From contig CAYFUR010000143.1 in NCBI GenBank assembly GCA_964346275.1, forward strand, positions 1-7,416: a stretch of 7,416 bases of DNA, in the 5' to 3' direction. Positions 1 through 6,435 of the stretch are shown here, one piece after another. This stretch comes from CAYFUR01 sp964346275. GTDB taxonomy: Bacteria; Sumerlaeota; Sumerlaeia; SLMS01. How positions within the stretch are numbered: the first letter of the stretch is position 1; each line of letters begins with the position of its first letter. The position numbers and the translations under genes were made by a program. The notes under the pieces were generated by a model. It ran no database searches. It saw nothing but the letters and a program-made list of their open reading frames with translations, and had not been told where the DNA came from.

Positions 1-2577
1 CACCGAGGTCCTAAGGCGGTCGACCGTGGCAAGCTCCCCGGGCGCGGGTTTGTTGTATGTGTGTGGGGCGGGCCGCCGCCCCGAGCCGCCGCCCCGCCGC
101 AGTACCGGGCTATCTATGTGCCGACTTTCAGCACCAACAGCCTGTCCGCAAGCAATGCGGTGATCGACAACATCCTGGACAGCAAGATCAACCAGGTCTT
201 TGTCCAGGTGCGCTCGCGCGGCGACGCCTACTACTACCCGAATCGCGAGGATTCGACCTATCCGAATCCGGAGCCCCGGGCCCAGCTTTTCGACGTGACT
301 CCAGCGGATTTCGACACGCTTCAGCACTATATCGACCGGCTCCACAATGCAGACCCGCCGCGGGAAGTGCATGCATGGCTGACGACTTACAACACCTGGC
401 CCAACAGCACTCCGCCCCCAAGTCCGAACCACGTCTATAACGCGCATCCGGAATGGCTGACCGAGGACGAGGCGGGAACGACCCTCGGACCGGACCAGGA
501 CGCCCCGCTCGATCCGGGCATCCCCGCCGTCAAGGACTACCTATACAACGTCTATATGGATATCGTCCGGAACTACGATATTGATGGGATCCACCTGGAC
601 TATATCCGGCTTTTCAGCAGCGATTCCGGATACGATCCCGTCGCCAAGGCGCAATTTCTGGAAGAGACGGGCTGGAATTCCGACACGCAGAATCAGAATG
701 GGCAGCTCGACGAAGTCTACGAGCACTGGCGGCGCGATCAAATCTCCCAGTTGGTCCAGCGCATCCATACGCAAACACTGCGCGAGAAGCCCTGGGTGGA
801 CGTCTCCGCCTTTACCGTGAACTTTACCGATTCCATTGAAAATCTCGCCCAGGGATACAACTGGTGGATCGCCAACGATGCGATCGACATTCTCTACCCC
901 AGCGCCTACTCGTCCACGGTGAGCGGAACCGTCGACGACTTCAATTTCACCATCGGCAAGCTGGCGGATAACGGCGATCAATCCACACGGCCAGTGGTTC
1001 CCGCCATCGGCTCCTTTCTCTTTATAGACGCGAACGCTCCGGGAAGAAACGTCCAGGCTGTCAATGCGCTCGAAGGAAACAGCCGGAAACCGGACGGCTA
1101 TAACTTCTTTGCCTATAACGCCCTTTTCCTGAACGACGGCGGCGTCATCGCCGACGATTTATTCAACCCGGGCGGGCCCATGGACGAATGGGCGCCCGTT
1201 CCGGAATTGCAGCACAAAGTGCCCATCGGCGAGGAAACCACGCCGCCCAATGCTCCCGCTTCCGCCAGTGTGGCGCTCGTCAATGATGTTCCACGGATCA
1301 GTTTTTCGCGGCCCAACGCGGCGAGCGATGGCGACCTTCCGGTTCATTACCGTGTCTATCGGGATACCGACAGCGATGTGAACCTGGTCCATGATGAAAT
1401 GGTGATGGAGTGGTGGGACCAGGATTCCAGCCGGACGGATTTCAGTATAGACGACACATCGGCTCCGGGCGGCGACGTCTACTATGCGATTGCCGCTTAT
1501 GATGACTGGAATAACCAGGCGGTGCAAATCGTCGGCCCGGTGTCACTTCCATTGAGCGAATATATTATCGAGGCCCGCTCAGGCGGCAAAAACCACGGGG
1601 ACTACTCCGAGTCCGGGTCCTTCCTCGACAGCACGGCCCACAGCTCGGCGCCGGGAACAACGCCCGGCATTGGCTCGCGCTTCGCCCTTCCCGGCGATGG
1701 AAATGGCCGCAACGACCAGGCGCGCTTTACCCCCTCTGGTCTTTCATCGGGCGAATACGAAGTGTTTATCACGACATTCCGCTTTGGCAGCGCCAACGCC
1801 CAGAACGTGACCGCGCGTTTTTCCGATGCAAACGGCGTGCGGACCAATACGTTCGATCTCACCAGCGGCCTCGCCGGGGATACGTGGTACAAAGCCGGAG
1901 AGATGGAAATCACCTCCGCCTCCGGCCACTACTTCGAGATCGACAACAGCACCCAATCGAACATCGGCACGGCAAGCAATTCGCGCATGAACGCCGATGC
2001 CGTTCTGTTTTCCACCATAGCGGGCGATGCGCCGGTCAAAGAACCCAAGCCGCCCGCCGGCCCGGACCCGCGAGACACCTCGCCTTCGGAAATCATCATC
2101 GACAGCAATCCGCCATCGCTCCATTACGACGACAATGGTTCTTCTGGCAATTGGGCCACGTCGTCTCTCGGCGGATACTATAACGGCAACTCGCGCTACT
2201 TTGCGCCGGAGAACTTCCCCTTCGATTCCTATGCGATGTATCTCGTGGATTTGCCGGTCCGCGGCCAGTGGTCCATCGATGGATGGGTGCGCAATAACAC
2301 GATCTTTGCCCAGGGCGCCCGCTATCGTTTTCGCGACGCGGAGGGCAATCTGGTCGATACGGCAGTCTCCCAGAGATCAAACACCGATGATCTGGAGACG
2401 GGCGATTGGTTTATCGATGTGGATGATCGCGCGGACGATCAAGCCTACGAGCTTGGGCCGGGACGCGTGTATCTCTCCGTCTGGGGCAACAGGGCGGGAT
2501 CGCAATTTATCATTTCCGATGCACTGCGATTCCGGTTGATCGAACCGCCACCGGTCGATGAATGGGTGTTGTATTAG
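1..2577 (+). CDS. Secreted GHL10-like family 10 glycosyl hydrolase-type protein with FnIII-like and two golvesin/Xly-type modules (5' partial)
   Basis: The frame is open to the left edge, and the only in-frame start in the window is a GTG at 61, giving 838 residues. That form has no signal peptide, although the architecture is that of an exported protein, so the true start and export signal are probably upstream. Numbering from the GTG: a GHL10/DUF187-like TIM barrel spans about 18-385, opening with YRAIYVPTF and carrying DGIHLDYIR (Asp180, a candidate catalytic acid at a strand end) and IDILYPSAY near 275. A fibronectin III-like module lies at about 393-498. A first golvesin/Xly-like beta module spans about 500-655 and ends NADAVLF. 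A Pro-rich linker (660-680) leads to a second such module (about 680-832) ending SDALRFRLI. The family is thought to act on glycans, and the C-terminal modules probably bind carbohydrate or the cell surface. The substrate is not readable from sequence. The gene is followed by its own terminator, so it is probably the end of its transcript. Confidence 0.88.
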   Translation, partial: HRGPKAVDRGKLPGRGFVVCVWGGPPPRAAAPPQYRAIYVPTFSTNSLSASNAVIDNILDSKINQVFVQVRSRGDAYYYPNREDSTYPNPEPRAQLFDVTPADFDTLQHYIDRLHNADPPREVHAWLTTYNTWPNSTPPPSPNHVYNAHPEWLTEDEAGTTLGPDQDAPLDPGIPAVKDYLYNVYMDIVRNYDIDGIHLDYIRLFSSDSGYDPVAKAQFLEETGWNSDTQNQNGQLDEVYEHWRRDQISQLVQRIHTQTLREKPWVDVSAFTVNFTDSIENLAQGYNWWIANDAIDILYPSAYSSTVSGTVDDFNFTIGKLADNGDQSTRPVVPAIGSFLFIDANAPGRNVQAVNALEGNSRKPDGYNFFAYNALFLNDGGVIADDLFNPGGPMDEWAPVPELQHKVPIGEETTPPNAPASASVALVNDVPRISFSRPNAASDGDLPVHYRVYRDTDSDVNLVHDEMVMEWWDQDSSRTDFSIDDTSAPGGDVYYAIAAYDDWNNQAVQIVGPVSLPLSEYIIEARSGGKNHGDYSESGSFLDSTAHSSAPGTTPGIGSRFALPGDGNGRNDQARFTPSGLSSGEYEVFITTFRFGSANAQNVTARFSDANGVRTNTFDLTSGLAGDTWYKAGEMEITSASGHYFEIDNSTQSNIGTASNSRMNADAVLFSTIAGDAPVKEPKPPAGPDPRDTSPSEIIIDSNPPSLHYDDNGSSGNWATSSLGGYYNGNSRYFAPENFPFDSYAMYLVDLPVRGQWSIDGWVRNNTIFAQGARYRFRDAEGNLVDTAVSQRSNTDDLETGDWFIDVDDRADDQAYELGPGRVYLSVWGNRAGSQFIISDALRFRLIEPPPVDEWVLY

Positions 2578-2603
2578 AGGCGCGCTGAACCAAGAACACC
2601 ACA

Positions 2604-2635
2604 GCGGGGCGCCCCGGCGTCCCGCTTTCATTTTT
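2604..2635 (+). terminator. Intrinsic terminator after the GHL10-like gene
   Basis: An 8-bp GC-rich stem (2604-2611 with 2618-2625, one G-T wobble) closes a six-base loop and is followed immediately by TTTCATTTTT. It lies 26 bases after the stop of the upstream gene and just before the transporter gene, so it should separate the two transcripts. It may be followed by an unseen promoter, or the transporter may rely on read-through. Confidence 0.75.
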
Positions 2636-2643
2636 CCCAGGGT

Positions 2644-3339
2644 ATGACAGCGACAATGAGCAATGAACTCCTCTGGTTTATATTCCTCCTGCTGAACATC
2701 AGCACGGTGGTGGCCTTCTATCATTTCTTCGGCCGCACGGGGCTCTATATCGTCATCACCTACAGCATTATCCTCTGCAATATCCAGGTTCTCAAACAGG
2801 TGCAGCTTTTCGGCCTGGATGCCACTCTGGGGAATGTGCTCTACGCCGGGATTTTTCTCGCCACGGACATGCTGAGCGAATTCTACGGCAAGCGCGACGC
2901 CCAGCGCGGCGTGATCATCGGCTTTGCCGCCACCGTTATCATGGCGCTCTTTATGCAGATCGCCCTTTTCTTCGAGCCCAACGCCTTCGACGAGGTCGAT
3001 CCCTCGCTCCGGGTGGTTTTCGGCCTGGTGCCCTCCATCGTTGCCGCCTCCTTGCTGGCCTATCTTTGCAGCCAGTTCCACGACGTCTTCCTCTATCACA
3101 AGCTCAAGAAACTGACCAGGGGACGGCACATGTGGCTGCGCAATAACCTCTCGACGATCAGCAGCCAGCTCATCGACTCGCTGGTGTTTACCGGCGTGGC
3201 AACCTGGCTCGGCGCGTTCCCCCCGGAAGCCTTCTGGACGATTTTCCTGGTCGCCTATGTGATCAAGGTGATCGTGGCCGCCTGCGACACGCCATTTCTC
3301 TACCTCGCTCGCCGCCTCAAACCGCGCTCCGAGCTGTGA
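2644..3339 (+). CDS. yhhQ: Queuosine precursor transporter, YhhQ/DUF165 (Vut_1) family
   Basis: This 231-residue inner-membrane protein should import a 7-deazaguanine precursor of queuosine (preQ0, preQ1 or queuine, depending on the subgroup) for tRNA wobble-base modification. E. coli YhhQ, of similar length, takes up preQ0/preQ1. The sequence shows about six hydrophobic segments (roughly 8-28, 32-52, 62-77, 88-110, 124-150, 172-220). Conserved family blocks are present: FLATDMLSEFYGK (71-83), the loop RGRHMWLRNNLSTISSQLID (159-178), and the last helix with KVIVAACDTPFLY (208-220). ATG 2644 is the first start; ATG 2656 (fifth codon) is an alternative, and neither has a strong Shine-Dalgarno. 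The gene sits between two terminator-like hairpins, so it looks monocistronic. No queuosine biosynthesis gene (tgt, queA, queG) is in the window, so the salvage role rests on family membership. The symbol is by family; this may belong to a different subgroup from E. coli YhhQ. Confidence 0.9.
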   Translation: MTATMSNELLWFIFLLLNISTVVAFYHFFGRTGLYIVITYSIILCNIQVLKQVQLFGLDATLGNVLYAGIFLATDMLSEFYGKRDAQRGVIIGFAATVIMALFMQIALFFEPNAFDEVDPSLRVVFGLVPSIVAASLLAYLCSQFHDVFLYHKLKKLTRGRHMWLRNNLSTISSQLIDSLVFTGVATWLGAFPPEAFWTIFLVAYVIKVIVAACDTPFLYLARRLKPRSEL

Positions 3340-3400
3340 GACACCGCGCGGCCCGGAAAGAGCCTTGCACAGCGGGCCGGTCATCGGGATAAGAGAGCCT

Positions 3401-3437
3401 TGGGCGGCAGGGCACCCCGCCGCCCGGGATCTTTTTC
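3401..3437 (+). terminator. Terminator-like hairpin between the transporter gene and purF
   Basis: A perfect 7-bp stem GGGCGGC/GCCGCCC (3402-3408 with 3419-3425) continues inward past one A-C mismatch with two more G-C pairs around a four-base loop. It can extend outward by G-T pairs. A CTTTTTC tract follows at 3431-3437, slightly offset from the stem. It lies 62 bases after the transporter stop and 18 bases before the preferred purF start. It is best read as the transporter terminator, but it could also act as an attenuator in a purF leader. Confidence 0.65.
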
Positions 3438-3454
3438 AGGATTGGCTGCCCCCG

Positions 3455-4900
3455 TTGACCTCTCCTTCGTCCGGAACACCTCCTTTCACAGCCGAAGATT
3501 TTGCCCTCCGCGAGCCAGAAGGCTGCGGCGTGGTGGGGATTTACAACCACCCGGAAGCCTCAAAACTCGCTTACCTGGCGCTTTATGCGCTTCAGCACCG
3601 GGGCCAGGAAAGCGCTGGCATCGCCGCCTACGATGGCCGACGCATCCATGTTCATAAGTCCAACGGCCTGGTGTCCGATGTCTTCTCCCCCGAAGCCCTC
3701 GAAAAACTTCCCGGCCGCCATGCCATTGGCCACGTGCGCTATTCCACGACGGGATCCGGCGCGACCTATAACGCCCAGCCTTTCCAGGGCAACTATCGCG
3801 GCGGGCATCTCTCCGTCGCCCACAATGGCAACCTGACCAATGCGGACGAGCTGGCGCGCGCCCTCGAGGCCAACGGCGCCATCTTTCAATCCACCAGCGA
3901 CAGCGAGTTACTGATCCACCTGATCGCGCAAAACCGGGCGACGAATTTCCTCGATGCGCTCCAGGCGGGCCTGCGCCGCATGCGCGGCGCCTTCTCCATG
4001 ACAATGCTCCACGGCGACGAGCTCTACGCCATCAAAGATCCCCGCGGGTTCCGGCCATTGTGCCTGGGCAAGCTGGGTGAAGACTCGTGGGTCGTCGCTT
4101 CGGAATCCTGCGCCCTGGATATTCTGGGGGCGACTTACCTGCGCGAAATCCAGCCGGGCGAAGTCATGGCCTTTCGTGGCGGCAAGGCGGAGAAACTGCA
4201 ACTCCTTGAGCCGGTGCAACAGCACTTCTGCGTTTTCGAGCTGATCTATTATTCCCGCCCCGACAGCACCGCGGCCCACAGCAGCATCTATACGTTCCGC
4301 AAGCGCCTGGGCGAGGAGCTGGCCCGGGAACGTCCCGCGGAGGATGCGGACCTGGTGATTGCCGTTCCCGATTCCTCGAACGTGGCTGCCGCGGGCTATG
4401 CGAAGGCTGCCGGCCTGCCGCTGGAAATCGGCCTGATCCGGTCCCACTATATCGGCCGGACATTCATTCAACCGACTCAGACCATGCGCGATTTCGGGGC
4501 GAAAATGAAATACAATCCCGTTCGGGAAGTACTGCGCGACCGCAAGATCGTCGTGGTGGACGATTCCATCGTGCGCGGCACCACCGCAAAAAAGATCGTC
4601 CGGATGCTGCGCGAGAGCGGCGTGCGCCAGGTGCATTTTCGCGTGTCCGCGCCGCCCTGGCTGCACCCATGCTACTATGGCATCGACACGCCGGACGAGG
4701 AACAACTCTTTGCAAACCGGTTCTCACACGAGGAAATGGTGGAATACCTGGATGTGGACAGCCTCGAGTTTGTCAGTATAGACGCCCTGATGCGGGCCAT
4801 GCCCAAAACCCTGGAATATTGCACCACGTGTTTTACGGGACGCTATGCCGAAGGGCGCCCCCACCGCCGGACAAAATATATGGCGGGCACCCGCGAATAG
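3455..4900 (+). CDS. purF: Amidophosphoribosyltransferase (glutamine PRPP amidotransferase), Fe-S type
   Basis: This cytosolic enzyme makes 5-phosphoribosylamine from PRPP and glutamine, the first committed step of purine synthesis. From the TTG at 3455 it is 481 residues, close to B. subtilis PurF (476). A 23-residue propeptide precedes the nucleophile Cys (codon 3524-3526, CGVVGIY), which becomes residue 1 after self-cleavage. The class II glutamine amidotransferase domain follows (LQHRGQESAGI, GHVRYSTTGS, HNGNLTN), then a phosphoribosyltransferase domain with the PRPP loop VVVDDSIVRGTT (about 4553-4588). Cysteines at mature positions 236, 383, 433 and 436 (CVFE, PCYYG, CTTC) match the four [4Fe-4S] ligands of the B. 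subtilis enzyme, so this is the cluster-bearing class, unlike E. coli PurF. Start choice: the frame also opens at TTG 3365 with GGAAAGAG nearby, but that form would translate through the terminator hairpin and give an unusually long 53-residue propeptide. No other pur gene is adjacent. Confidence 0.96.
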   Translation: MTSPSSGTPPFTAEDFALREPEGCGVVGIYNHPEASKLAYLALYALQHRGQESAGIAAYDGRRIHVHKSNGLVSDVFSPEALEKLPGRHAIGHVRYSTTGSGATYNAQPFQGNYRGGHLSVAHNGNLTNADELARALEANGAIFQSTSDSELLIHLIAQNRATNFLDALQAGLRRMRGAFSMTMLHGDELYAIKDPRGFRPLCLGKLGEDSWVVASESCALDILGATYLREIQPGEVMAFRGGKAEKLQLLEPVQQHFCVFELIYYSRPDSTAAHSSIYTFRKRLGEELARERPAEDADLVIAVPDSSNVAAAGYAKAAGLPLEIGLIRSHYIGRTFIQPTQTMRDFGAKMKYNPVREVLRDRKIVVVDDSIVRGTTAKKIVRMLRESGVRQVHFRVSAPPWLHPCYYGIDTPDEEQLFANRFSHEEMVEYLDVDSLEFVSIDALMRAMPKTLEYCTTCFTGRYAEGRPHRRTKYMAGTRE

Positions 4901-4921
4901 TTCCCCGTCCTCGACCCCCTT

Positions 4922-5104
4922 CTTATCCTCGTCCTCGTCCTCGTGATCGTTATCGTTATCGTCTTCGCAAGGCGTCCTTGCCTGGCAACTCTCGTTCATC
5001 CCTCCGGTTCCCGGGATTCAGATCACGTGCAAGAGCAAGATTAAAAGAATCGATGCGCTGAGTAGCCCCCGAAATAGAGCGCCGAGGATGAGTACGAAGA
5101 TGAG
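4922..5104. repeat. Convergent spacer with imperfect inverted repeat and degenerate hexamer tract
   Basis: The spacer between purF and the oppositely oriented kinase gene holds no convincing gene. Its left end (4922-4943) and right end (5083-5104) are inverted copies matching at 18 of 22 positions. The right arm ends three bases before the kinase stop codon. Between them is a 6-bp stem with a three-base loop (4967-4972/4976-4981, GCAAGG CGT CCTTGC) lacking a T-tract. I see no clean intrinsic terminator for either convergent gene. The arms are low in complexity, so part of the match may reflect shared triplet composition rather than a true element. Confidence 0.5.
4926..4967. repeat. Degenerate hexanucleotide tandem repeat, seven units
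   Basis: Seven hexamers in phase follow the pattern T-N-N-T-C-G: TCCTCG three times, TGATCG, TTATCG twice, TCTTCG. They change in blocks rather than at random, which suggests slippage-driven expansion. Read on the - strand the tract would encode an Asp/Glu/Asn/His alternation, which explains a spurious acidic reading frame there (4724-4999). The tract begins 26 bases after the purF stop. Confidence 0.85.
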
Positions 5105-5107
5105 TGA

Positions 5108-6178
5108 CTACGTAATAAACTCGCCGTGGGTTCCCAGGCGGCTCAGGTGGATATACGCATCAGTGCCATACCCCTCCAGCGAGAGCACTTGAAGTTCTCC
5201 TCCGAAGTAACGCGCATAGAGCCGTGAGAGCGGCAGCCCGTAGCCGAGTCCTGCCATGATATCGCCATTCTCAACGGTCGTGGAAGTCTGGGCCCGGGCC
5301 GTTGTATAGGCATAGGTCCAGATGCGATTGATGGCGCTCCGGGGGATGCCGCCGCCTTCGTCCGAGATGCGGATCGCGACGTCTTCCATACCACCGGCGA
5401 CGATGACATTCACGGGCGGCAGGCCCTTGCCCTTGTTGCCATGGGCCTCGATCGATGCACGAAAGCTGTTTTTAAACAGCTCGAAAAAGATATGGTGCAG
5501 GTGTGAGGGGATATACTTGAAACGGAGGTTCAAGCGTCCGTCATATTGCACGGGGGGGGGCTCGCCGAAGGTCTGGCGGCAGATCGCCGCGGCGTCCCGC
5601 GCCGCCTCCTTGGCGACGTCCAGGGGCGATGTCTGGGCGCAAATGATGCCGACCCAGCCTTCGCGCTGCTCGTGGCTGGCGTCGTGATGCCCCAGAAGCA
5701 CGCGAATACCGATACGCGACAGATAAAACGTGTCGAGGAACTGCTGCATTTCCGAGCCTGGCGCGATCGGCCCCTCCCGGTCGACATATTCCTGGATGCC
5801 GCGCGCCATCACCGCCACCTGGTTGCGGTGGCGATGCTTGATATTCGCCAGAACATCGTTAAAGCGCCGCTCGTCCTCGATATGGCGGGGGAAAAGAAAA
5901 GGGGTAAAATCCCGGAATGAATTCTCATACCATTCATGGACGATGCGGATGGGCTGGGCTTTGAAGAGCCCGCCGGGAATGTGCTCCAGTTCGCGCACTT
6001 TCTTGGCGAGGCGGATCGGCATCTCGCGGTGAAGAAACTGGGCCGCCTTGATAAAAGTCTTGTCGTCGGCCACGCGCGCATACTCGTAAAGCTGGCGCAG
6101 CGAAACCGGGGTGACCGGCTGGGCCGCATAGAATTCGATATCATCGGCGGTTTGGGCTGGGAATGACGAATCGAACAT
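5108..6178 (-). CDS. Pyruvate/branched-chain 2-oxoacid dehydrogenase kinase-like protein (PDK/BCKDK family, GHKL ATPase)
   Basis: The 356-residue protein matches mitochondrial PDK/BCKDK along its length. The N-terminal four-helix domain (about 15-175) has FLHREMPIRLAKK (48-60), EWYENSFRDF (82-91), RHRNQVAVMARG (116-127; His117 aligns with a PDK2 regulatory His) and FLDTFYLSRIGIRVL (147-161). The GHKL ATPase domain (about 215-345) has the N-box with HIFFELFKNSFRA (229-241; His229, Glu233 and Asn237 align with PDK2 His239, Glu243 and Asn247), the G1 box DEGGG (273-277), YAYTTA (289-294), the G2 box GLGYGLP (310-316) and GTD (338-340). Known members phosphorylate serine on the E1 alpha subunit of 2-oxoacid dehydrogenases and switch the complex off. 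There is no transit peptide, and the C-terminal tail with the DW motif of mitochondrial PDKs is absent. No dehydrogenase, phosphatase or response-regulator gene lies nearby, so the substrate is unknown; serine kinase or histidine-kinase-like activity are both possible. Translation from ATG 6178 has only a weak, distant GGTGA upstream. Confidence 0.9.
   Translation of the reverse strand: MFDSSFPAQTADDIEFYAAQPVTPVSLRQLYEYARVADDKTFIKAAQFLHREMPIRLAKKVRELEHIPGGLFKAQPIRIVHEWYENSFRDFTPFLFPRHIEDERRFNDVLANIKHRHRNQVAVMARGIQEYVDREGPIAPGSEMQQFLDTFYLSRIGIRVLLGHHDASHEQREGWVGIICAQTSPLDVAKEAARDAAAICRQTFGEPPPVQYDGRLNLRFKYIPSHLHHIFFELFKNSFRASIEAHGNKGKGLPPVNVIVAGGMEDVAIRISDEGGGIPRSAINRIWTYAYTTARAQTSTTVENGDIMAGLGYGLPLSRLYARYFGGELQVLSLEGYGTDAYIHLSRLGTHGEFIT
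5552..5560 (-). repeat. Nine-base homopolymer (G9 on +, C9 in the kinase coding strand)
   Basis: The tract encodes Pro207-Pro208-Pro209 of the PDK-like kinase (GEPPPVQYDG), just before the ATPase domain. A one-base slip would frameshift the protein and remove the ATP site. As given, the frame is intact on both sides. Confidence 0.9.
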
Positions 6179-6435
6179 GATGTTGTTTTTTCACCGGGAG
6201 GTTTTGATCGATCAGGCAATCGGGAGAGCTTCGCGCTGTCAAGCGGGTCTTGCCGCGAAAAGGCCTGCTTCGAGATTTTTATTTCACTTCTGAGAGAGGA
6301 GAACCACTCCTTTTCATCTTCTTCGGCTTAACCCTGCCTCAAGATGCAGCGTTTTTCCAGGGCTTTCGAAAATCCATTGCCCAAAGTCCTTCCATGAAAA
6401 TATTGGGGCAAACTGGTCGAAATAACGAGGAAAAC
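6179..6435. promoter_or_regulatory. Divergent intergenic region with two dyads and weak promoter-like hexamers
   Basis: This spacer must hold the promoters of both the kinase (-) and the membrane-protein gene (+). For the kinase, a perfect TTGACA lies at 6242-6237 on the - strand, but the hexamer 17 bases on is a poor TTGCCT. For the + gene, TTGCCC at 6377-6382 is followed 16-18 bases on by AATATT or TATTGG, both weak. Two dyads stand out. One is TTCGCG...CGCGAA (6230-6235/6254-6259) with an inner CAAG...CTTG, overlapping the TTGACA. The other is TTGCCC...GGGCAA (6377-6382/6406-6411), overlapping the + promoter candidate. They could be operators or leader hairpins. No convincing small gene is seen here. 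Confidence 0.35.

Noticed and set aside
2377..3384. A 335-codon open frame on the - strand opposite the transporter gene and the end of the GHL10-like gene
   Set aside because: It is a shadow of GC-rich codon use. Its product is rich in His, Glu and Gly with no recognisable domain, and it lies fully antisense to well-conserved membrane-protein sequence.
3455..3490. TTGACC at the purF start as a possible -35 element
   Set aside because: It would put transcription inside the coding sequence, past the last usable start codon before the essential Cys, and no good -10 follows.
3908..4705. A 265-codon open frame on the - strand within purF
   Set aside because: It is antisense to conserved PurF motifs and shows no domain of its own.
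1442..4784. The 12-mer TCAGTATAGACG occurs both near 1442 and near 4773
   Set aside because: About one or two repeated 12-mers are expected by chance in a window of this size, and both copies lie in coding sequence as Ser/Val-Ser-Ile-Asp.
4724..4999. A - strand frame with an acidic DNDNDHEDEDED stretch
   Set aside because: The stretch is just the translated hexamer repeat, and most of the frame overlaps the purF 3' end antisense.
6297..6316. Small hairpin AGGAG-AACCA-CTCCT followed by T-rich sequence
   Set aside because: The stem is only five pairs, and no gene reads into it on the + strand, so there is nothing for it to terminate.
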